A program made the position numbers and the translations under genes. Source: Tulasnella sp. 424 (Eukaryota > Basidiomycota > Agaricomycetes > Cantharellales > Tulasnellaceae). From it: a stretch of DNA of 64,000 nucleotides. Positions within the stretch are counted from its first letter, which is position 1; every line of letters begins with the position of its first letter. The notes under the pieces were generated by a model. The model did not search any database. It saw only the letters and a program-made list of their open reading frames with translations, and was not told the origin of the DNA. Location: contig WSUB01000041.1 of NCBI GenBank assembly GCA_019633425.1, positions 210,061 to 274,060 on the forward strand, given 5' to 3'. This document shows positions 56,975 to 64,000 of this stretch, piece after piece.

Positions 56975-58593
56975 GGCTCGAAGTCGCAGCGAGAAAATGA
57001 GCCGAGTGGGCATCAGCGTCGTAGGCGGGGGGCTTGGATTGTTTGTTATCTACGGTCCCACTCCAACTGAGGTACGCTAGGGAGTTCTTCATGCCGCAGA
57101 GCGAGAGTCATCGGCTAACCCGGCACTGTGCGCACCAAGGTCCTCCGTCGGTACATACACCCAGCTCACCGGTCGACCGGGCCTTCCACGGCTCTAGATG
57201 TTCGGCTTTTGGCTTTCCACATCGTTCTTGGCCGACTATGAGGAGAAGACGGTCAGCGGGTTCTTGCGGGGCACAACTGCGAGGTAGGTTCAGCCGCTTG
57301 CCGACGGTTCTTTCCCCTTGGAACCTTTTCCTTTCTTTCCCATGGATTTAGGCTTGTTATGGACTTTGACTGCTTCTAGATAAGACAGTGTGTCGTCGTA
57401 TCCTTCTCAAGTAGTCCTTCTCGGAGCTGACCTCGAATTTTGGGTCGTTCGCAGCGATATGAATGGCGCAACTTAGATTCGACCCAGACATGTTCCCCAA
57501 CCCTGCCGAGTACCTCCGAAGCATAAAAGAGAAATTCGGAGTTAAAGTCTGCGTATGGAGTACGTCGGACTACTTTCTTGCCTATCTGCTCTATTTGAGA
57601 CTCAAACGCCTGACGCTTTGACAGTCAATTCGTACATCTCGCAGGGCTCGAGCTTGTTCCAGGAAGGTCTTGAAAGAGGATACTTCATCAAGCGGACCGA
57701 TGGAGATGCCTGGCAGTAAGTCATCTTGTTATTCGTTGTCTCATTGTGATACTGAGCGGGCCTGACATCGCCAAGGTGGGATCTGTGGCAACCCGTGCTG
57801 GCGATCGTCGATTTCACCAACCCAGCTGCGTGCAAGTGGTACGGCGACAAGCTAAGGGCTCTCCTCGATCTCGGTGTTGACTGTTTCAAGGTAAATTCTA
57901 TCGTCCACGTGTCGTCGAATTGAAATTTGAACTCTCCTCCTTGCTTCTCCACCACCTAGACCGACTTCGGTGAACGTACCCCCATGTTAACGTCCAATGC
58001 TTTGACAGTTCTGATCCTTACAAGATGCACAACCTCAAATTACAACAAGCTTGTCTTCAACCTCCTCCAGGAGCGTTTTGGAGAGCACGAGGCCGTGTTG
58101 TTCGCCAGGTCAGCTACAGCTGGTGGCCAGAGGTTCCCCGTGGTACGTATCTGTCGTCGTCGCTGTTCGTAGAATCCGGGCTGACAGGGGAGGGATGTGA
58201 TGCGTAGCACTGGGGTGGTGATTGCGAGTCGACTTGGGAAGCAATGTCCGAGACGCTTAGAGGAAACCTTAGCTTGACTCTGTCCGGCCTCGGTTTCGCG
58301 TCACACGATATCGGTGGATTTGAAGGTCACCTCCTCGTGAAATCTGTACGTCCCTCCGCCAGCTCTCTCCTGTTCCAAGCAAGTTGACTCGCTATCCCAT
58401 AATTCTCATTATAGACATGCGGTGGTGTCCATACGGCGCGTTCAGCAGCCACACTCGTCTGCACGGCTCCAGCTCTTACCGAGTGCCTTGGAACTACGAC
58501 ACCGAGAACGACGCGTCGGCTTCGAAGGCATTGGCCAAGTTCATTGATACCAAGCACAGGCCCTCGCCGTACATGTACGCTGCGGTCGGCTAG
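56975..58593 (+). pseudogene. GH31 alpha-glucosidase/alpha-xylosidase remnant, catalytic part
   Basis: The pieces follow GH31 order: KMSRVGISVV and GLFVIYGPTPTE; a GTACGC..CAAG intron; VLRRY, then in another frame TQLTGRPGLPRL; a TAG at 57206-57208 where the family has Trp; MFGFWLSTSFLADYEEKTVS; RFDPDMFPNPAEYLRSIKEK; VCVW joined to INSYISQGSSLFQEGLERGY; WDLWQPVLAIVDFTNP; LGVDCFK joined to TDFGE (nucleophile Asp); VLFARSATAGGQRFPV; HWGGDCESTWEAMSETLRGN (acid/base Asp region); GFASHDIGGFEGH; and SSHTRLHGSSSYRVPWNYD. It ends at TAG after SPYMYAAVG, where the family continues for about 200 residues. The N-terminal region is missing. The stop, the frameshift and both truncations make it a pseudogene. 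Confidence 0.8.
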
Positions 58594-58901
58594 ACCGCGT
58601 ACGCATATTTATTCTTTCCCTTTAGTACTCATTATCAAATAATATATGATTCTCTGTCAGTTAGCGTCCTAATCTAGACCGACCAAACCGTGTACTGATT
58701 CTGTGTGAAGACAACCTAAGTCGTGAGCTCGGTCGATTCACTCGACACAGAACACTCGGCCCTGGAGACGTGTGCGTGCTCTTGTGGGGAACGGGGCTCC
58801 AACAAGATTAATAGGGGGTCGACTTATGTAAAGCGCGTCAAGCGAGGGAGAGGTGCATCGCGCCAGCTATCTAAGGATGGTCGACGGTATGTCGCCACGA
58901 G

Positions 58902-60164
58902 ATGATGTCGAGCTATTTGTCGAGCGATTCGTTATGTGTGCGAGGGAGTAGAACTGACGTCAGACGACCTGCTTGCTCTCAACACCAGGTCAGTCCAGAT
59001 TGTTACAACCAATACAGTATCGCCCCCGTGAAGAAATCAGAAACCCAGTTCTCTGAGATGGCGGAAGACGATTCAAACACAGACATATCACCATACTGGC
59101 CATCAGCGATTGCTCAGAGAAGTCCAACTATTCTTCTGGTCGAAGTAGAGCAAGGGGATGTCGATGTCCAGGGGGTGATTGGTGCTCTGTTGTCTGCAGA
59201 TCAGAGGTGCGTCTCAACTACCCACAAAGCCTATTTGCTACACGTTCTGATACAGTATTACTACCTCTAGCGCAACAAGCAGGCTGGCCGAGCTCCCGGG
59301 GGCGAGCACTATCCGGCGTTGGGTCCTGGAGATGTTGCAGCCCCAGGCCGTTAGCGCGATACTCCAGAGCAAACCTTTCCTATGGCGCTCGTATTCCATA
59401 TCCATCCTTTCAGAGACAGATATGAGTCTTCATGAGCGCGTTAAATCAAGGGAACGAGCATCCCTAGTCGGCTGGGGCATTGGTTCCCCTGTTCCTGGTA
59501 AAGCAATCCTCCACAAGTCTGAAATAATCTGACGTGTTTCGTTCGGCCCAGATACTATATCACCATCGGTCCTCAGTACAAGTCTAGATATCACAGGTAC
59601 GTGCCTAAGCTCTGTACAAACTAGTCGGTGGTCCACTTACCTGTCACGCCTTTTTCGACCATACAATCGCGTACAGCGGCAGCCGGGCAAGCCATGGAGC
59701 TGGACGAGGAAGAACAAATGTCAGATTATCTTCCGGGTGAGTGACAAGTTGTTTGCTCTCCAATTCATGCATCCGCTGAAACTGTGCCCCACTCTGTCCA
59801 TCCATCAGCTCTCGCGAACGCGGAACCGGAAACCACTTCATCTTCTTCTCCAGCAGCAGCTGAAATACCGTCTTTTCTCAACGATGAAACTCTTACCATG
59901 ATCGAAAACACCCTATACTCCATTGGGATGCAGATGGTCGGGTCCATGCTGCCTTCCCGTACACACGCAGACGTAATAGCACAACGCAGGGAGAAAGACG
60001 AACATGAGATGGATGATAAAGAGCTAGAGGAGGACACGAATAATATGGAGCACATGCTTGAGGCGGCAGCTTACGCTTCGAGCAGTGGGAGTGTCAGTTT
60101 GGCGGTGGTCGAGGAAGCTTGCCGTGGCATAAGCCATTTGATCGTCCCTGAGGGCAAGCGATAA
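58902..60164 (+). CDS. Hypothetical protein (327 aa)
   Basis: The five exons are 58902-59206, 59280-59497, 59552-59596, 59677-59736 and 59809-60164, summing to 984 nt with all phases correct. Segments are SPYWPSAIAQRSPTILLVEV, EQGDVDVQGVIGALLSADQS, LAELPGASTIRRWVLEMLQP, MELDEEEQMSDYLPALANAE, FLNDETLTMIENTLYSIGMQ, DDKELEEDTNNMEHMLEAAA and LAVVEEACRGISHLIVPEG. It is acidic and mostly helical. No family is recognised. The start could be further upstream, since the first exon is open through two adjacent Met codons. Confidence 0.6.
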
Positions 60165-60404
60165 TCCAGTTGCTACAGGATAGTACTGGTATAGGTTGCT
60201 TTCTATCATTATACTGTATATTACGAGTAATGTCGGCAAAAAACCCGGTTTTACTGTATTCACTGGATGCTCGAAGCTGACATTTGGATCACCGGACATG
60301 GGGGTTTCCGACTGGATTCGTTGTAACGTTGTAAACAGGTAAAGCGAGTTTCAGATTACGTCGCCGATACTCCGGGGTTGTATATATGTACATGAACGCG
60401 ATTG

Positions 60405-62007
60405 CTAGAATTGGATGCCGTCCTTGCCAGCCGCATTGCATACCCAGAGGGCATGAATGACCGCCCAGATATGATCAGCGGCTTCGTTATTGTCCCATAC
60501 GGTCATGCAGGACTCGCTCCACCGATTCTTCAAGATCGCTCGGTTCTCCATTATCCGTTCTCTTTGAGCCTCGCCCGGCACGATCTCAACCCCTCCTATC
60601 ACGGACGGCCACGGACCTTCCTTGTACCCCCTTCCATTCCGATGCCATTCAACTTCCCTGGCAACTTCCTGCACCTCTTTCAGAGCCATCTTGCATGCTC
60701 GCTCGCGCCTCACTCTTTCTTCCTCCACTGTTCTTGCCATACCGTTGCTGCGGGCTTCGGTATAGATTGCATGTACGACGGCGGCATTCCCAATCTCGGT
60801 GCAGTATTCCAACGGCGACATGGTCTTCTGGTCTTCAGGGTCCTCGACCTTTGGACCGGGCATCGAGGCGGGAACCGGACGGAGCACGGAAGTTGTAGGA
60901 TGGCCTGGAGGTGGCCTCACGAGCGTGACGGTGACGGTCGGACCTAATAACAAAGGAGGCATAAGGTCAGTGAGTTCTGTGGACCCCCTCGCTGTGCTAA
61001 TTACCTCGCTTCTTCCCGTTGATCGCCAGAAGAGCCATAAAGGTCTGCATCATTTCGATCCCGTTCTTGCTGCCGATGTTATCCATCCCACCAACAACTA
61101 ACGGGGACCCTACAACATAGCTCTGTGTTCAGCAAGACTGGAGAAGCGGTATTATCGATCTATGTACGCACCATTTCGTTGCTCCGCGGTGTCTCGCAGT
61201 CCCTGCCACCTATCGTCATCGGGCGTGTCCCCGATTTCGCCATCCTCAAGTTTCGTCCCGTCGTTTCCCTTCCCACTAGTACCCATATCCCCCTCTCGAC
61301 CATCGGCCTCCGACACGGAATTATCTGGGTCCGATTCTTCGCCCTTCTGCTCCATGTGGGCGGGGAGAGGGGGCATGTCGAGTTCTGTTTGTGCTTGGGG
61401 CCTCCCAAAGACATCTGGAGTAACGACAATGATGTAAGGAACTCATCAAGGTTCTAAAGTCGTGGAAGAAGTACCTTGGACTACTCCCATCATGGTTTCC
61501 GAACGGGAATGTTCCGGCCGTGAGGCTAATTTGTCGGCTTCTACTTTCTGCAAATATACAATCATTCGGTCCCGTTCTCGTTTGCTCGTCTGGTGCAGCG
61601 AAAATCGAAACCCATTTCTACCAGTCGCCTGAACTATCCTTTTAACTGCACTATCAGACATGTCGGACGGCAGGGAGGGATAGCCTGGTTCGAATAGGGA
61701 GCCCCAGACGATGAGGTAGCGGTCTAATTCTCCGTAGCGACCTCCAGGACCGACGGGGAGGATTGTGAAGTTGTAGCTAGCAGGCAAATGAGCAAAACGA
61801 ACCAGAAGTGGAACGGTTTCGTCACCTGTTGGGAGGCAGAGCCTTCTTTACTAGATCCTGTAACTCTTCCTCTACACTTGTTGTGTTCGCGATAGCGTTT
61901 TCACGGACTTGCAAAAGAACCGCGTTGTGCATGATCCTTCTCACGAAGTCTCCTAATTCGGGGTGCTTGGCGGATGAGGTTCGCTGATGTGTAATGGGTT
62001 CGCCCAT
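60405..62007 (-). CDS. Unknown five-exon protein with a local truncated paralogue
   Basis: The exons are 62007-61826, 61776-61475, 61414-61172, 61109-61005 and 60943-60405, summing to 1371 nt, which encodes 456 aa, with all phases agreeing. The N-terminal helical region (LGDFVRRIMHNAVLLQVREN, TSVEEELQDLVKKALPP) is followed by SYNFTILPVGPGGRYGELDR, YLIVWGSLFEPGYPSLPSDM and RERDRMIVYLQKVEADKLAS. An acidic low-complexity linker (EESDPDNSVSEADGREGDMG) leads to a compact part GGMDNIGSKNGIEMMQTFMA, TVTVTLVRPPPG, PLEYCTEIGNAAVVHAIYTE, GRGYKEGPWPSVIGG and WDNNEAADHIWAVIHALWV. I do not recognise it. A fragment of the last exon also occurs at 54728-55249, so the family is mobile or duplicating locally. 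Confidence 0.65.
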
Positions 62008-62020
62008 GGTGGGAAAGTCT

Positions 62021-62049
62021 GTAGGTAGGTAGGTAGGTTGGTAGGTAGG
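62021..62049. repeat. GTAG microsatellite
   Basis: This is a short run of about seven GTAG/GTTG units in the 5' flank of the gene starting at 62007. Confidence 0.8.
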
Positions 62050-62374
62050 GACTGTGGTTGGTGGTGGAAGGGAGAGTTCGCGTTGAGACGGTCGATACCC
62101 AAATCGAGCAAAGGGAGGTCTCTAACAAGCGATGACGTGTGGTCGTGCACTTTGCTTATGTCAGGAGCGTGGGCATAACATGACCGCCTCAGCAGCGGTC
62201 TTCAATAACGGCGATGACTACTCCACCTCCACCCAGAACTCTTTAAGCCATGATCTCAAGATCGACCATCCTGCCGACTGCAATTATTTTGCATTTTCCC
62301 AGTTTCTAAATATTCTCATTAGGCTCAACCATTTATACAAGAGACGCAAGAGGCGGTCCCGACCCGACTCCAGT

Positions 62375-62700
62375 TTGTGGAACTGGGTACGTCGATTGCC
62401 TGGCATCGTACTGCTGGCAAGTGGGCTCGGCGTGGTATTTTTGTGGGGGTTCAAAAGTCGGAACGCGGGGCTCCTCGTGGTGAGCCCTAGTAAACGCTCT
62501 CGTCCTTTGGTTTCTGACCTCTGCAGTGGTCAAAAAGGAGCGAGAGCGACTAGAATATATTTCTTTTCTTGTTGTTGAACAATACATGGTTCTCTGTCGT
62601 AGTCGTCCCTTCGAGTGACCCAACCGCTCAGCGATCTGGCGTGCAAACAACCTGCCAGCTCGAAGCTCAGCGTCCCCAGTTGTATTCAATCGTCGAGGAA
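62375..62700. repeat. Dispersed repeat, copy 2 (partner at 55130-55470)
   Basis: This is the same-strand partner of the segment at 55130-55470. It contains AAAAGTCGGAACGCGGGGCT and TCCTCGTGGTGAGCCCT. It encodes no intact protein. Confidence 0.6.
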
Positions 62701-62796
62701 TAAACGCGAGCTCTCGCTGTCGAGTCAAGGCGATGGAGCTAGTTTTGGAGGGTGAATCACAGACGTTGAGAGAGGCGACATCATCAATCCCCATGC

Positions 62797-63193
62797 GAAC
62801 AACGTCACGCTCAATCCCTTCAAGCTTCCCTCCACCACCTTAACGGTGACCTCGCCATCTTTTGTTCTTGCTCTCAACGTGGCAGCATTCTCGGCGCGCT
62901 TCCTCCCGTGCACGATAGTCCCGACAGCTGTTCCCTCCGAAAACTCGTAAACTCTCACTTCCAATCCGCCACGGTAGTCCCAGTCGGGCTTGCCCAGTCC
63001 GGATCTCCAGACCACCAGGAGCGAGTTGCCCCTCACGCACACGTGCAATCGTCATAAGCGACTTTCTCCTTGACCCACAAGGGACTGTGAACGACCTGGA
63101 CGAGTCCCAGAACGACGTTCATTTGTCCGAGGGAACGTAATATTCGGTGTCGCGGTCGTCGGTGGTGAAAAAGACGGGAGCGACGAGGGATTG
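62797..63193 (-). pseudogene. GH31 remnant, C-terminal beta-domain
   Basis: On the minus strand, SLVAPVFFTTDDRDTEYYVP then SDK is followed by TGA (63123-63121) where GH31 proteins have Trp (pattern K-W-T), then TSFWDSSRSF. After a frameshift come CVRGNSLLVVWRSGLGKPDW, YRGGLEVRVYEFSEGTA, NAATLRARTKDGEVTVKV and LKGLSVTLF. These are the segments that follow the catalytic barrel in GH31 enzymes. It complements the catalytic remnant at 56975-58593 but lies about 4 kb away in inverted orientation. Confidence 0.75.
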
Positions 63194-63401
63194 GCTGAGT
63201 ATGGGTTACTGGTCAGAGTGAAACGTGGTGCGGTTGGTTAGGAGTTCGGGCATGGTGTGGCGTCGGAATGCAACCCCGGTCTACCAGTGCGGAACAGATT
63301 CTTTGGTAAGGATGCTATTGTGCAAAGGATAAAGAAAGGAGGATCTGTACCACAACGTAGATGTACGGCGCAATTTTATACTCAGCGTCAATGAACTTAG
63401 G

Positions 63402-64000
63402 CAATCGCCCTAGACGTTAGGTACATCATCTTGTAATCCATTCCGTGCTATATCGGTGCGCAGTATGGCAACACACAAATGAGTCCAATCTCGTCCGATG
63501 AGGGTGAACATGCCACCCAACGCGTCGGGCCTATAAGCCAAAAGGGGAGCGACAGATAAAAGCAATGCGGACCGATCCTAAGAGAGACTCATTTGGTGAT
63601 CGTCCCATCAATATCGCTCACCACAACCGTATCCATTTCCTCCCAAACGAAAATCTTGGCAGGCCATCGAACCTCCCCTCCGTCCTTTATCGTTATCACA
63701 CAAACTCGATTGGAAGGAGAACTTCTTCCCCTCGATGTTGACCCAGAACAAGTCTCGTTCGGTTTAGTCCAGGAAGAGCTGGCCACCGAATTTTCCTCCT
63801 CGGGGGTTGACGACGGTTTGGTCCCCGCAGCATCATCCTCGGTAAGGCCATCCGCGGTTGTAACTGATTGTCCAAGGTGACTGGGCTGCCTCTTTCGACT
63901 CCTCGTCCGCCGTGTTGCCGGGGGACAACGCCTATGGAGATGATCCCTTGCCTTCTTCGCTCGATCCAATGCGATACTGAGATCCTTGATTATGGCGGGT
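63402..64000 (-). pseudogene. Lipin / phosphatidate phosphatase LNS2 fragment, damaged
   Basis: Lipins (Pah1) dephosphorylate phosphatidate to diacylglycerol. The window edge cuts the gene. Visible are IIKDLSIALDRAKKARDH, a Ser/Pro-rich linker, CVITIKDGGEVRWPAKIFVW, then MDTVVVSDIDGTITK with the DxDxT catalytic motif. The next exon (from 63530) reads PDALGGMFTLIGRDWTHLCV, the family's SDALGH-type continuation. The intron between (63593-63531) starts ATGAGT instead of GTGAGT, so normal splicing would fail and TGA follows directly. Further on, one extra T shifts the frame between DIARNG and YKMMYLTSR. This is a pseudogene unless the reads are wrong. Confidence 0.75.

Overview
This is nuclear DNA from a filamentous fungus. 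Almost every gene is cut by spliceosomal introns of about 45-75 nt with GT..AG ends. Gene content (MAK16, RPL11, VPS25, RIB3, a SETD6/Rkm4-type SET protein, a Yrb2-type Ran-binding protein, kinase-TPR fusions, Cys-knuckle/PARP proteins) fits an agaricomycete basidiomycete. A Ceratobasidiaceae/Rhizoctonia-like source is my guess from the style of the accessory families and is not proven. One run of 99 N (12549-12647) shows a gapped draft assembly.

Region 1 (1-23.4 kb) is accessory. A partly degraded multi-exon gene (about 0.8-2.75 kb, minus) is followed by a three-copy tandem duplication (3.2-15.8 kb). Each unit carries a decayed 3' end of a secreted-hydrolase-like gene (plus) facing an 8-exon protein kinase-TPR gene (minus). 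Copy 3 has a MITE-like insertion upstream. Then come F-box/LRR debris, a small coiled-coil gene, a beta-propeller-like gene with a frameshift, and a fourth, diverged kinase-TPR gene on the plus strand with 14 TPR units, most of them nearly identical 120-bp repeats.

Region 2 (24-48.5 kb) is mostly housekeeping and compact: VPS25, a DEK_C-like nuclear protein, RIB3, a SET methyltransferase, a Ran-binding-domain protein, RPL11, several disordered or fungal-specific proteins, a DUF1399 (glycine-rich domain) gene with a 6-nt microexon, and MAK16 transcribed divergently from it.

Region 3 (48.5-64 kb) is again accessory and repeat-rich. Two head-to-head genes are built from the same Cys4 knuckle, and one of them ends in a PARP-type ADP-ribosyltransferase domain. 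Around them are tandem and dispersed non-coding repeats, a hairpin element, unknown multi-exon genes, a GH31 glycosidase broken into a catalytic-domain remnant (plus, 57-58.6 kb) and a C-terminal remnant (minus, 63 kb), and at the right edge the lipin phosphatase motif with a damaged splice donor.

The most interesting material is the kinase-TPR cluster (receptor-like architecture with homogenised repeats and local copy-number change) and the divergent Cys-knuckle/PARP pair. Exon models were built by eye from frame, splice sites and phase. Where exon lengths sum to a multiple of three across four or more introns I consider the model solid, and where the phase fails I say so.
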